DNA of 64,000 nucleotides. Source: Gari tellinella (Eukaryota; Mollusca; Bivalvia; Cardiida; Psammobiidae). A program made the translations under genes and the position numbers. A model generated the notes under the pieces. That model was not told the DNA's origin and did no database searches. It saw only the letters and a program-made list of their open reading frames with translations. This document shows positions 1-11,883 of this stretch, piece by piece. Location: assembly GCA_922989275.2 (NCBI GenBank), contig OV277871.1, positions 62,083,848 to 62,147,847 of the forward strand. The letters are read 5' to 3'. Position 1 is the stretch's first letter, and each line of letters opens with the position of its first letter.

Positions 1-2341
1 TAACCTTTTGAGCCATATTGGGAATGTTCCGGAACAATTAAGGACACATTTGGAATGTACCGAATACCTTGTTACACCTCGGGAATAACACATATCGGGA
101 ATGTTCCAGGTTTATTGAGAACACATTGGGAGGGTCCCGAAACCCTTTATATATCGGGAATGTTCCGGAACCCATGTTAACACATCGGGAATGTTCTAAA
201 ACCATTGAGAATACATTTGGAAGGTACCGAAACCCTTGTAACACATCGGTAATGTTCCGGAACCCTTGTTAATGCATCGGAAACGTTCCGGAACTATTAA
301 CAACACATTTGGAAGGTCCCGAAACACTTGTAACACATCCTTATAGTTCCAGTTCCACTGAGAACATATTTGGAAGGTCTCGAAACCCTTTATACGTCGG
401 GAATGTTCCGGATCCCTTGTTTATACATCGGAAATGTTTCGGAACTATTGAGAACACATTTGAAAGGTCTCGAAGCCCTTGTAACACAACAGAAATGTTC
501 CCGAATCATTGAGAACAACTTTGGAAGGTCCCGAAACCCTTGTAAACACAAAGGAAATGTACCAGAACAATTGAGAACACATTTGGAAGGTCCTGAAACT
601 ACTTGTTATCACTTCGGGAATGTTCCGGAACTATTGATAACACATTTTGGAGGTACCTAAACCCTTGTTACAAATAGGGAATGTTCCGCAACCATTGAGA
701 ACACATTTTGAAGGTACCAAAACCCTTGTTAACACTTCGGGAATGTTCCGGAACTATTGACAACACATTTGGTAGGTCCCGAAACCCTTGTTACACATCG
801 TAAATGTTCCGGAACCATTTAAAACACATTTAGAAGGTCCCGAAACCCTTGTAAACACAGAGGATATGTACCAGAACTATTGAGAACACATTTGGAAGGT
901 CCAGAAACTCTTGCAAACACATTTGAAATATTCCAAAACTACTGAGGATACAATTGGAAGGTCCAGAAACCTTTGTAAACACATCGAGTATGTTCCGGAT
1001 CCATTGAGAACGAATTTAAATGGTCCTGATACCATTATTATACATTGGGAATGTTCCGAACCTTGTTAACACTCTGTGAATGTATCGTAACCATTAAAAA
1101 CACATTTGAAAGGGCAAAAAACCCTTGTCACACATCGAGTATGTTCGTAACCCTGGTAAACACACCGGTCATGTACCTGAACCATTGAGAACACATTTGG
1201 GAGGTCCCGAAACCCTTGTATACTCATCGGGAAGGTCCCGAAACCATTGTTTACACATAGGAAATGATCCAGAACTATTGAGATCACATTTGGATGGTCC
1301 GAAAACCCTTGTAAACACACATCGGGATGATCCCGATACCGTTGTAAATACACCGGAAATGTTCCGAAGCCATTGAAAATACAATGGGAAGGTCTCGAAA
1401 CCCTTGTCAACACTACGAAAATGTTCTGGAACCATTGAGAACACATTTGGAAGGTCCCGACACCCTTATTACACATCGGGAAAGTTTCGGAACCATTTTA
1501 AACGCATTTGGAAGGTCCCAAAAAACCATTGTGAACACATTGAAAATGTTCCGGAACCATTGAGAACACATTTGGAATGTCCCGAAACCCTTGTAACCAC
1601 ATCGGAAATGTTCCGGAACAATTGAGACAATATTTGTAACACATCGGAAATGTTCAGGAACCATTGAGAATACATTTGGAAAATCCCGAAACCCTTGTTA
1701 ACATATCGGGAAGGTTAAATAACCATTGCGAACACATTTGGAAGGTCCCGACACCCTTGTAACCCATCGGGAATGCTCTGGAACCATTGAGAACACATTT
1801 GGAATGTCCTGAAACCCTTGTAATCACATCGGGAATGTTCTGCATTTATTGTGAACACATTTGGAAGGTCCCAATAATCTGTAAAACATCGGATATTTCC
1901 GGAACCATTAGAAACACATTTCGAAGTTCACAAAACCCCTTTACACATCGGAAATGTTCCAATTCCATATAGAACACATTTGGAGGGTCCAGAAACCCTT
2001 TATACATCGGAAATGTCCCGAAACCCTTGTAACACATTTTAAATGTTCCAGTTCCATTGAAGACACATTTGGAAGGTCCCGACACCCTTTACACATCGGG
2101 AATGTACCGGATCCCTTCTTAATGCATCGAAACGTTTCCGGAACTATTGAGAACACATTTGGAAGGTCGCGAAATTCTTGTAACACATATTGAAGATTCC
2201 GGAACATTGAGAACATATTTTAAATGTTCCAATACCCTTGTAATCACATCGGGAATATTCCGGAACCATTGAGAACCATTGAGAACACAATTGGAAGGTC
2301 CAGAAACTCTTGCAAACACATTGAGGACACAATTCGGGTAA
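1..2341. repeat. Minisatellite of ~30-bp monomers with heat-shock-element-like cores
   Basis: The stretch is built from diverged copies of two related ~30-bp monomers. One carries GAATGTTCCGGAACC followed by ATTGAGAACACATTTG; the other carries GAAGGTCCCGAAACC followed by CTTGTAACACATCGG. They alternate as ~61-bp dimers, with several ~91-bp trimers near the start (landmark spacings 117-207-298 and 358-449). The array is cut by the window edge on the left and ends at a mariner-like element on the right. The core fits GAAnnTTCnnGAA, the three-unit heat shock element, exactly at 22-34, 158-170, 618-630, 741-753 and 2253-2265, and the dyad TTCCGGAA occurs about 13 times. Open frames here have tandem composition and no domain, so I do not call genes. 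Confidence 0.9.
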
Positions 2342-2343
2342 TA

Positions 2344-3288
2344 CGAGGGGTGTTTCATAATTAATGCAACTAGATCAATAACTTTAATAATATAAGTGCG
2401 AAAAGCATGTGTGATACATCATTAGAAAGAGTCATTCTTCGCCTACAGAATTGTATAATGCACAGTAAGATCACATGACTAACCAAGTCACACCATGAGC
2501 CTAAATGACCCCAAGTCAAGGGCACTGGACCGTTTTTGTGTATTTTTGAGGTAATGTTTCGAACAAATTTTGATACTGCAATTGCCATGACGGTTTTATT
2601 ATTTGAAATAATTTTATGAAACTTTCGGTCAGATTAATTTAGACAATTATACACAAATTACGTGATTCAAAATTATATTATTTCACAAAATGACAAAAAT
2701 ATAGGTAATATTTAACTCTTACTGAAAAAATCATAAAAAATGACACCAGTGTTATGTTCAAGAGGTTTTGTTGAAATCTAGAACACATTTTGTTATATCA
2801 AACCATGCTATAAACGAAGTAATTGAAGCAGATATTTATTTTTTAAAATCAAATTATAGATATACGAATCTATAAAAATTTCATAGCGTTCGAAAAATCA
2901 TGTCAACTTTTTTCATTGGCAAAATGAGAAATTTCATTTTTTTTAAAAAGGAGATTTAAAACAGCTGAGCCTTTTAATTGTAATGAAATCTTATTTATAT
3001 TAAAATTCAGACATAAACTGATATATTTCAAAAACAAAGTATAGAACTTTTACTTTTAAAAAAGTTATTAGGTCAATAAGTAAAGTCTGAAAAGTGCTAT
3101 TTTCTAGTGCCCTTGAGGAGGGGTCATTTAGATAAGTATTGTGATTTATCCCGTAATGTGATCTAATAGTGCATTATACCATCGTGTAGGTGAGAAATTG
3201 CCCTTTCCAACGATATATCACACATGCATATTACACTTATTATATCGAAGTTATTAATGGAGTTGCATTAATTATGAAACACCCCTCG
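2344..3288. mobile_element. Mariner-like non-autonomous element with ~185-bp inverted repeats
   Basis: The ends are inverted copies beginning CGAGGGGTGTTTCATAATTA and flanked by TA on both sides. Similarity between the arms runs inward for roughly 185 bp (about 2344-2526 against 3106-3288), including a shared block AAATGACCCC followed by CAAGGGCACT. The ~580-bp centre has no usable frame. TA target sites and a CGAGGGG terminus are typical of the mariner/Tc1 superfamily; the family is inferred from the termini alone. It inserted at or in the right edge of the minisatellite. Confidence 0.75.
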
Positions 3289-4600
3289 TATAAATTGGAT
3301 TCTATTCCTGTTTCTGCATGTATTGTGAATTTGAAGTGTAAACATATTTGTGTCGATATATAGTACGTTTATAAATAAGTACATGCATATTGTACTATTA
3401 TATAAATAAATATTCTTATTAGGAGGGAATAAAATTGCACCCTGTAATTGATTATTAAAAACAAAGAGTCATGCATGTTTTCTAACATAGCTTGCAAAGT
3501 TAGTTTTACTTAACATGATCCTGCGTTTATTTGTCAATTGTTGCGGGTGTCCTAGCAACTGGGTTAGGCTGAATGTAGCTTAAATGTCCTAAAACTTGAT
3601 CTATATGCTCCTCTGTCACCAAAAGAAAACACATGACATGGTCATCTCTTCCATAGTCTGTCCATGGCGATTGTGATCTCCTGCTTAATCAAAAGCGCGG
3701 AATGGCCGTCCTCGTGAATGAGTTGATGCATGAAATGGCACACTCCATATGTCCATAATATCCCAAACGTTCTCATTACTTGTATCTGTGGGACCTCCTC
3801 GTCAAGTTTTACGCCACAGATCCAACTGACCACATACTCAATTTCTGCCAACTGTCTGCAAGTCTTGGGCAGACGACATTAATGAATAACCTCCATAACA
3901 AATGACAAAATTAACACACAGGTGTTGAACACTATTCCACGAGTCTCAAAGGATATAGTTTTGTGCTAAGCCCTTCTTTGAAATTCCCTAGGCAGTGTAG
4001 TGTCCAGTGATGATGGCAAGCTTGAACCCTGTTCTAGCAAACAACAAATAACAGCTTCAAAATGTAGCCCCATCGACACCCACTTGAGTAACTGGTCTTC
4101 CACCAAAAAGACGATGTTATTCCTGACGCCATGGACATACAAAGTCTGCAATGCTGGTAATTCTACAATTAATGTCACATAACGTTTTGTACAGATTGCA
4201 CTGCAATTTAATTGCTCAAATCTGACAGTCAGCACAGGAACATTCCCTAAAGCCTCAAAGAAGACCAAGCCAAGGACCATTCTGAAATCACGAGCCAAGT
4301 ATTATTCATATAAACTCTCAGTCACCTTGATTTGATAACATCCTTCCATCCAGCTTTTGGAGTTACTCTGCCAGTGAGTTTGTGGTCACAGAAAGGTCAA
4401 CTGAGTACAGAAGCGCCAACGAAACATCTTTGCAGGACTCTTGTGACAGAGCCTCATACACTAGTAAAGCAGAACCGCAAGCACTGGTACAGCAGAGGGT
4501 TGATATCAAATACCGGTATTAGATGCAACTCATACATAAAATCTGGTAGTACTGCCCGCTTTATGTAAGCGGCTTTCATACTCTGTATAACAGGCAAATT
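3289..4600. other. No clear gene; weak minus-strand frames
   Basis: AT-rich sequence. Two minus-strand open frames (about 3642-3851 and 3966-4298) lie downstream of the LINE fragment in its direction of reading and may be its decayed continuation, but I see no reverse transcriptase motif in them and do not assign a function. Confidence 0.4.
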
Positions 4601-4609
4601 GCATTCCTC

Positions 4610-4940
4610 AAACCAAAAGCTCATTCTTGATATTGAATCTAAAAGCTTTCTCTAGATCAACAAAGGCCACATGCAGAGGGCTTGTTTTATTATTTTCCTA
4701 TAGATGGTACACGGTGAAGAACGAATCAGTAGTACCCCTATCCTTAACAACGCCAAACTGCATGCATCAATTTTGATAATCTCAGCAACAGAGGTATCCA
4801 ATAATCGGTCCATCAACATTAGTGTCTGGTCCTTGAGCTTTAACATATGATGATTGTCGCCGATGCGAGCTTCTTTTTCATATTTTTTATAGTCTGAGGA
4901 TGTAATTTGCCTCCCTGTCCTTAGATATCGCACCAATTAC
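4610..4940 (-). pseudogene. Non-LTR retrotransposon reverse transcriptase fragment (RTE/CR1-like)
   Basis: Read on the minus strand, two frames together give the start of a non-LTR reverse transcriptase. First comes a stretch around LDTSVAEIIKIDAC, then, in a shifted frame, QFGVVKDRGTTDSFF, an in-frame stop, and AFVDLEKAFR near 4640-4670. In this family the QFGF-x-KGRGTTDAIF block and the AFVDLEKAFD block (first catalytic aspartate) follow each other at this spacing. The catalytic YADD block is not found downstream. Frameshift, stop and missing 3' half make it a dead fragment. Whether it is RTE or CR1 cannot be settled from this much sequence. Confidence 0.75.
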
Positions 4941-4949
4941 TGAAAACCT

Positions 4950-6740
4950 CATCCGTCAGCCGTCTTCACATCTCAAACCCCCCTACATTCCGAAGCTGCG
5001 TTTAATCATCTCGGCAATCACCCCTGATAGGCCAATGGCATTGCAATATATTATCATGTCAAGAGTTGTGCAACTTTTAAACAAGATGACTTTCTAGCGT
5101 CTGTGTCGACAACTTTTGTAAGCACTGCATTTGACAGTAACTGTACCAAGGTTCTGTTTACTTTGGTAATTTAGGAGTAAAGATGTGCAATTTTCATATT
5201 TAAAATTATATGTGTGATGTCTTTCTTTTTTTTCTCATCTATGGTATGGCAAAACGACTGTTCAGTCGAGTGTCTGTGTAGGCATGTACTCATTCAGCAA
5301 TATTTAAACGATATGGCGATTCTTTGCAGCAGCAGTACCAGCTTAGAGACTCACAGGATACTTGTTTAAAGGCTTGGTGAAAAGGAATATTTAACATAGT
5401 TTTTTACTGAAATAATATTGTACATAGTTATCTGGTTTCAAAGAGGTGCCACTCCACCCTCAGGAGGCTTGCATCCCAAGAAAAATAATTGGTATCCATT
5501 TTACCAATGTATTTCCCTGTTCCTAAGAAGCTCTCGTGTAATTAGAATATATATCAAGACAGATGACATGTGGTGACAAATATTCATAGTAATGAAATCA
5601 CAGAACTTTTGTTTTGTATGACAATTTCAGTATTCTTTGCTTGAAAATACTGTGAAATTTATATATTTAAAGGTAGGTAATTAGGTTCCATGACCTATTT
5701 GATACATTAAGAGTTTTTACTTAACTAATTACTTTTCGGTTAATCTGAAATATTATTGCATTTTGCATCGATATGCACAAACTACCTCAATGTAAACTTA
5801 AACTGTATGGTTTTTATGCATATTGTATTCTGGTGTCAGTCTCTTATAAATCATTTTTGAATGAGAAAATTGCCAACTTGATATTGTCATGCTTTATTAT
5901 TGATTATGAACAATTATATTATCATGACGGGAAAAAACTGAAGCAAATCGTAGCCTTCTAAAGTATCGCACCTAATTTTCATTTTATTTTACATAAAAAT
6001 GGTACTTTGTCGGCCACTTTCGACGCTATTTGAATTATTATCGTATATTTGTTTTATTTCTATTAAGAATTTTAATAATGTCACAAAAGATAAAAACTGA
6101 ACTATAATTTGCTTAAAATCCGTTAAAGCTTATTTAATCAAACCTAACAGCTAGCCAGATACAAGCCGGCGGCCATCTTGGACGCAATCTTGAATATCTG
6201 GAAATGCTCAAGGATGATACATCGGATCCTGGATGCGGAGGGTCTATTCTACCAAAAACAACAAAAACATTTTCTATTAAACTCCAAGCAAGGTTAAGCT
6301 AAAATATCCCTGTCTGTTACCGGACTATAATCAGAAACTGGAATTGCCCATTGGAAGTGTCAGGGTGAATGAGTTAATACATCCAAACCTTAAGAACGTT
6401 ACATGTATATTGACGTAAAACCCAAATATTTACTTGCTAATAACAAGCTCTGACAATAGAAACAACACGGCTCAGCAATATTACATTTCTTGACGACCGG
6501 AATAGTGAAGTAAATCAATTATGTATTTCATACGAAACAGGCAACATAGCGATACATAATTACTCCCATGTCTCTGTGTAGGTCATGGGCCACTACAAAG
6601 TGTGTGGTTTCGACACAAAAAGCTTGTTTTCTATTAGATTTTGTGAATTAGGCTTGGCTATTGGTGTATTACCGGCTTGAGTAGAACAAAAACGGGAGTG
6701 TTCTTTACAATATTTTTTAAGATATTTCTGAGAAATATTA
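4950..6740. other. Nothing recognisable
   Basis: AT-rich DNA without a supported gene, tandem repeat or paired termini. A 62-residue plus-strand frame at 5773-5961 has no recognisable domain. One more GC-rich patch near 6165-6190 does not extend into a reading frame. Confidence 0.5.
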
Positions 6741-7569
6741 GGCTTCTTGGACATATACATTTTCAAAACCTATTTGTGAAACGTATTAGATTTTTCCTCA
6801 AAAAAGATTATGATCCAACTATATTGCTGCGCACTTCACGTTTGGTTATCGATCAATCTACAATTGATAACTATGCTTTCCTCTTTAGTTGTGCGACGAC
6901 AGACAGGGCTTAGCACTACATGATGATGTATCTTTAAAGCCGTCCTTAACCGGGAGAGTTATGTCGGATTTTCGTGCTTTGTTTTTTCTCTCCCTCTCTG
7001 TCGTACCCTGGACCCTTCCATGTCTTACAGTTACTCGTAACTACAGACTAGTCGCTTGAGTACAATTTGACCGTTGCCATAGTGGGTTATTTTTAACACG
7101 GGCTTGAATGTTTAATTCTTTCCCATGTTACTAATGATCTTGTCATAGAATTTTTGCTAAATGTTTTACATGTATTTACTTACTGTGCTGGCGGTCTTTT
7201 TGATTGTGAGGTTCAGGAACCGGGTTTATATTTTATGTACACTGTTTGTCTTTATAGGTGAATATAGGAGATAAGTGTGAGATTGGGCGCCCCTAAACCC
7301 AGGTTTAACCCCCTAGTGGTTGTTAATAATTAATTAATTTATAGTTAATTATTGATTGCTACTGACCGTACCAAGGCGGGCTCCTATATTCACTTTGCTT
7401 TATGTTTGTCTTGCGTGTTGTTTTCTTTTTAGTGTGTAGATGAAGGAATGGTATTGCGTGTGTGTGTGTGTGTGTTTGTTGTGGTATGACTGTGTGTGTG
7501 TGTGTTCTGCTTGAGAGGTGGGTGTATTGTTTGTGTTACGTTTCCTGCTTGAGTCTTTCGTATTTATTT
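6741..7569 (+). mobile_element. PLE-B copy 1: Penelope-like 3' end plus terminal repeat
   Basis: This is the first of six copies or fragments of one Penelope-like family (PLE-B). It starts abruptly inside the coding region at a point matching LGHIHFQNLF, continues through the C-terminus (ends TTDRA, stop at 6911-6913), then through a ~650-bp untranslated terminal repeat that finishes near TCTTTCGTATTT. The same terminal repeat recurs at 9.7, 11.9, 13.1, 20.5, 43.9 and 51.7 kb. A CA/TG-rich simple tract sits near its 3' end. The 5' end is truncated, as is usual for target-primed elements. Confidence 0.85.
7258..7393 (+). other. Conserved paired segment of the PLE-B terminal repeat
   Basis: GTGAATATAGGAG at 7258-7270 and its reverse complement CTCCTATATTCAC at 7381-7393 enclose ~110 nt kept nearly unchanged in all copies that include it (for example 13463-13599). 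Inside are a G/C block with GGGCGCCCCTAAACCC, an AT-rich inner hairpin, and ACCGTACCAAGGCGGG just before the closing arm. This suggests a folded RNA or DNA segment. The hammerhead core CUGAUGA...GAAA that many Penelope-like elements carry is not present here. Confidence 0.7.
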
Positions 7570-7843
7570 GTTTCATATTGGTAAGCTGCACAGAAATCAT
7601 TTAAGCAAAAGGCCCTGAAATGACTGTATATACGGCAAATTATTTTATTTGGAATGTCAAGCAGTTCAGACACCGATGACATGCTGCATATCGCGGTGTC
7701 TCAGCAAGCTCCTCACTGTTTGCAAATGGCTTTTTGAGGGTATGCCTTAACGGATCAATGCTATAGTTAAATATTAATCCAGACGACGTTTTTGCGATAC
7801 CGGCCGATGTATTGAGGATAAAAGCCCATTGCCAATACATGTA
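7570..7843. other. Unassigned spacer
   Basis: A minus-strand frame of 75 residues runs through here into the end of the next element; it resembles nothing I can name. Confidence 0.4.
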
Positions 7844-9161
7844 TGAGGGGCGTTCATTTAATGTCACTCTTGTGTTTTTCTACCCTCCAACGAACACCAT
7901 CGCATTAAAATTGTGTCTGCTTCACAATGAAATGATTGTACATATTGACTGAAAATTTCGTTTGAATCCGTCAAGCGGTTTAGATATTATTAAAGATTTA
8001 CGTTGGTCCATCCATAGGCACTGGCTATTGTAGTGTATGTAATGGCGTACGGTGAATTACGGGCTTACGGTATAGGTCGAATAATTTTGAAAATGTCGAT
8101 TTGGTTGCTATACTTTGAACTTTATTTGATTAATTGAAAATTTGCAGTGTCATGAATTTCATTTTCTAATAAAAACAAACAATTTAAAGATTATTAGTTT
8201 TACTTATGGACGGCCACTATTCAATTTGGCGGGTGCCTAAGTTAAAGCTACTGCTGTGGTTAATCTACTAAAATAGCATGAAAAACAAGCTTTTCAATAT
8301 ATAACTGAAGGTGTTGGTAAAATATCTAGTTAAGATCATATGCGTTTGATACGAGAGTGTAAAGTTAGACATTGTTTTGTGCGGTGGACCCAATGTTTTT
8401 TACTGAGAATAATACTACTTACTCATGAAAAACGTTGTAAAATCCTTGTCGAAAAGCAGAAATATATACAAATTACACATTTCTGAGATGCCTTATAAGT
8501 GACTTATGATTATAAGCAACATATATTAATCAATTTATCGCCAGATGATGTGTAAAGACAGATTTAGATTGGTTATTGCGAACTACTAAAATGCGCGGGA
8601 AAAAGTTTTAAATGCAATTACGTTCAAAATCCGGTCACGCTTTACTTAAATTTAGGAACCAGTCAAACGAAAAGTTCTGAGAAGGGTTTATAAAGTCAAT
8701 TTACTGAAAAAAAAGGATTATTATGCAAAACATAAACCTGCAATCCGAATTTAAAGATATGTCTCATTTATAAAATTATAGATTTTCCCCACTTGTACAA
8801 TGGTAAATGAGTTACTGGAAAATTTAACGATAACCCAGCTACCCCGCATGTTTTATTCACCGCAATATGGTTCTTATATTTGATTTTCGTTCCTTTTATC
8901 GGAGAAAGATACCTTTAAATGCCGAGCCATCCCTCAATGTAATGTAATGTACATGTAAGCCGGACCGTGCCGTTTTACAGTGTTTGCGGAGTACACCTAA
9001 AAAGGGCTATTTTTCTACTTTATAAATTCAAATTTGAATGCTAAAATAATATATTTATGTCAAAGAGAACTGTATGTAAGGGTTGGACAGATCGAAGTAT
9101 GCACACATTTCATATTGCGCCAATAAGGACCCCGGTGACAAGATTAAATAAACGCCCTTCG
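7844..9161. mobile_element. Mariner-like element, 1.3 kb, decayed
   Basis: TA dinucleotides (7842-7843 and 9162-9163) flank imperfect inverted ends: TGAGGGGCGTTCATTTAAT on the left and, read inward from the right, CGAAGGGCGTTTATTTAAT. The 1,318-bp length is close to that of an autonomous mariner, but no transposase frame longer than 60 codons survives, so it is either fully decayed or non-coding. The termini share the CGAGGGGYGTT pattern with the element at 2344-3288. Confidence 0.6.
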
Positions 9162-9712
9162 TATATGACATTCCATCAATATAAACCAACAACAACCGGA
9201 TAGCAAGTTTTATGCGTTGTGTTTTCAGAAACATTAGTGCTTGTTACGTATTGCGTTTGAAGTTAGTTCCGTTAGAACGGAAATCAATCATTCTCCTTTG
9301 TTTCATTTTTTGTCTGTCTGACTATATATATCTCTTTATGTATATGTCTGGCTAGTGGCTAGCTGTATGTATTGGTGCATGTCTGTCTGTACACCTGCAT
9401 GTATATACACTGAGTGGATTTTATAAGCGTCCACTTTTTAAACTCATCTTTTTCGAAACAGGAAATGGCACACTGACGTAATCAGTTTTATTTCAAATAC
9501 TAGGTTGAATGTACATTGAATTTAATTATTGAATTTTGAGTCTCTCTCTATGTTACGTCACATCTCCAGATTCGACGATTTAGGTATTTTGCACGTGCGA
9601 AGCATGTATGGGGATATTTGTAAACACGGCTTTTGATTATTTGTTGGTCATCAATCGTCCTAACAGAAAAGCATTTAACCTGTCGGGAAGGTGGATTGTA
9701 CGAATCAAAAGA
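9162..9712. other. Nothing recognisable
   Basis: Short simple-sequence patches (TCTG and TATA runs near 9310-9410), no gene. Confidence 0.5.
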
Positions 9713-11060
9713 TAAATAAATAAGAAAAGACTCAAGCAGGAAACGCAACACAAACGATACACCCACCTTTCAAGCCGAACACACACACAGTCATACCATA
9801 ACGCACGCACGCACACACGCACGCACGCACACACGCAATCACACAGACAGACAGACAGACACACGCGCGCAATACCATTCCTTCATCTACAAACTAAATA
9901 TAAAACAACACGCAAGAAAAACATAAAGCAAAGTGAATATAGGAGCCCGCCTTGGTACGGTCAGTAACAATCAATAATTAATTATAAATTAATCATTAAC
10001 AACCACTGGGGGTTAAACCTGGGTTTAGGGGCGCCCAACCTCACTCTTATCTCCTATATTCACCTATAAAGACGAACAGTGTACATAAAATATGAACCCT
10101 GTTCCACAACCTTACAATAAAAAAGACCGCCAATACAGTAAGTAAATACATGTAAAACACCTAACAAAAAATCTATGACAAGATTATTAGTTACAAGGGA
10201 AAGAATTAAACATTCAAGCCCGTGTTAAAAATAACCCACTATGGCAACGGTCAAATTGTACTCAAGCGACTAGTCTGTAGTCACGAGTAACTGTAAGACA
10301 TGGATGGGTTCAGGGTACGACAGAGAAGGAGAGAAAAAACAAAGCACGAAAATCCGACATAACTCTCCCGATTAAGGACGGCTTTAGAGATACATCATCA
10401 TGTAGTGCTAAGCCCTGTCTGTCGTCGCACAACCAAAGAGGAAAGCATAGTTATCAATTGTAGATTGTTCGATAACCAAACGTGAAGTGCGCAGCAATAT
10501 AGTCGGATCATAATCTTTTTTGAGGAAAAATCTAATACGTTTCACAAGCAGGTTTTGAAAATGCATATGTCTAAGAATCTTTCGTAAATCACATCACCAT
10601 AAAACCCCGGATGTGAAATACCTTGCCGCAGAAAAGACTTTAAGTTACATTTAAACTTGTTAATGAGAGGAAGATTTCTATAAAAGAATTTAGAAAATGT
10701 TTTACGAAGTTTATGAAATCTGTACCACCCCTGTTTAAGAAAATTTTCAGTAATAGTTTTATAACGAATGTGGACTTAGCAAAACGAATAAGTAAAATAT
10801 AAACCCCGTTAGATGTAGAACGGGGAACATCGCCGTCTAGATGAGGATAATTTACAATAATAAAATCAAAATCATCTCGTGTATCGTAAATCTTAGAAGA
10901 AACAAATCCGTTATTTATGAAAAGATCCAAATCTAAAAATGGTTTCGACAAATTTGACTCATTTGTTTTATTAAGTCGTAGTTCTTTTGGGTAAATAAAA
11001 GGAAACAACGTATCAAAAAATGGGTTGTCTATATCAAAAATATAATCTAGATCAAACCTC
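9713..11060 (-). mobile_element. PLE-B copy 2, reverse strand
   Basis: Reading on the minus strand, homology to the other PLE-B copies begins near 11060, just before the catalytic YLDD block of the reverse transcriptase. It continues through IDNPFFDTLFPFIYPKEL and a frameshifted C-terminal region, to the stop near 10410 and the full terminal repeat ending near 9713. A block present in copy 3 is missing near 10575-10600. With copies 1 and 3 on the plus strand, copy 2 makes a large dispersed inverted repeat. Confidence 0.85.
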
Positions 11061-11330
11061 GATAAGTCTGACACGCCTATGTCGGTACTGTATATCAAAT
11101 TAAAACGCCCAAGTAAGTTCTATAAACTCCTTCAATTACCCCTTCACTGCCATGACGTAGTCAATTTTAATCAACTGACATCTGCTTTTTCTCAGTTTTT
11201 AAGTTTAGGTATTTTGACTTAATAGGACATACATTTTGAAATGATTATCAAACAATCTGATAGGATCCAAGCGATGACGGGTTTTTTCTCACCTCTCGGA
11301 CAGGGGTATCCCGAAATCTAGGGTGTGTGA

Positions 11331-11486
11331 GATAAAGAGAATATTTGGTGACTAGCTTTGAAGAGAAATGTTATCTGGCAAGGCGGATGAATATTTCTGG
11401 TGAGCCGCAGGCGAACCTGATATTTCCAGAAGCCGAGCCAGATAACATTTCTCATTCAAAGCTAGGAACCAAATATTCTATTTATC
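11331..11486 (+). repeat. Hairpin H1 (tandem-GA hairpin family)
   Basis: A 156-bp inverted repeat. Left arm GATAAAGAGAATATTTGG pairs with CCAAATATTCTATTTATC, and pairing continues for over 50 bp with few mismatches. The apex, 11399-11417, reads GGTGAGCCGCAGGCGAACC: GGT/ACC pairs, a tandem G.A/A.G mismatch, GCC/GGC pairs, and a GCA loop. The strand bearing the G.A mismatch is plus. Termini GATAAA(T)AGA and TATTC-ATTTATC are shared with H2; the rest of the arms are not. Confidence 0.8.
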
Positions 11487-11603
11487 CTTGTCACAATAGT
11501 AAAATAAATAGAGAATGCTTTTTTAAGCCAGAATCATTTTTGGTCTAGATAAGATTCTCACTAAGGAATTATTTCACTCTAGGAAAGCGCGCAATTATAT
11601 AGA

Positions 11604-11620
11604 TGACGTCAGTGACGTCA
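11604..11620. promoter_or_regulatory. Two adjacent perfect CRE palindromes
   Basis: TGACGTCA occurs twice with one base between (11604-11611 and 11613-11620). This is the consensus site for CREB/ATF bZIP proteins. No gene start is visible nearby, so a regulatory role is only a possibility. Confidence 0.35.
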
Positions 11621-11883
11621 CATCCTAGTTACGTTGAAAAGAAATAAAAGAACGTTTTATATACATACAAATTTTTCAAAGAAACTTTTGAACACGAACA
11701 TTATCTTACTGTTTTACCAAAGAAGTACATGTATATTTTAGCTAAGTTGAGATTACCATCCCATAATTTAAGAATTGAATCCAGGCGTTACGGTGAAGGT
11801 ATCTCTATCTATCTATCTCGTGGTTTCTGCTTCACACCCTCACGGGTAATTTCGAGCAGTTTGAACTGAAAGAGAGGAAAGGT

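Noticed and set aside
38..2358. Many overlapping open frames on both strands rich in EHFRCV / FGRSRNP-type repeats
   Set aside because: They are translations of the 30/61-bp minisatellite, exist in several frames at once and have no domain.
9637..9864. Cysteine/valine-rich frame (CVCACVRVCVR)
   Set aside because: Translation of a CA/TG simple tract in the PLE-B terminal repeat, not a cysteine-rich peptide.
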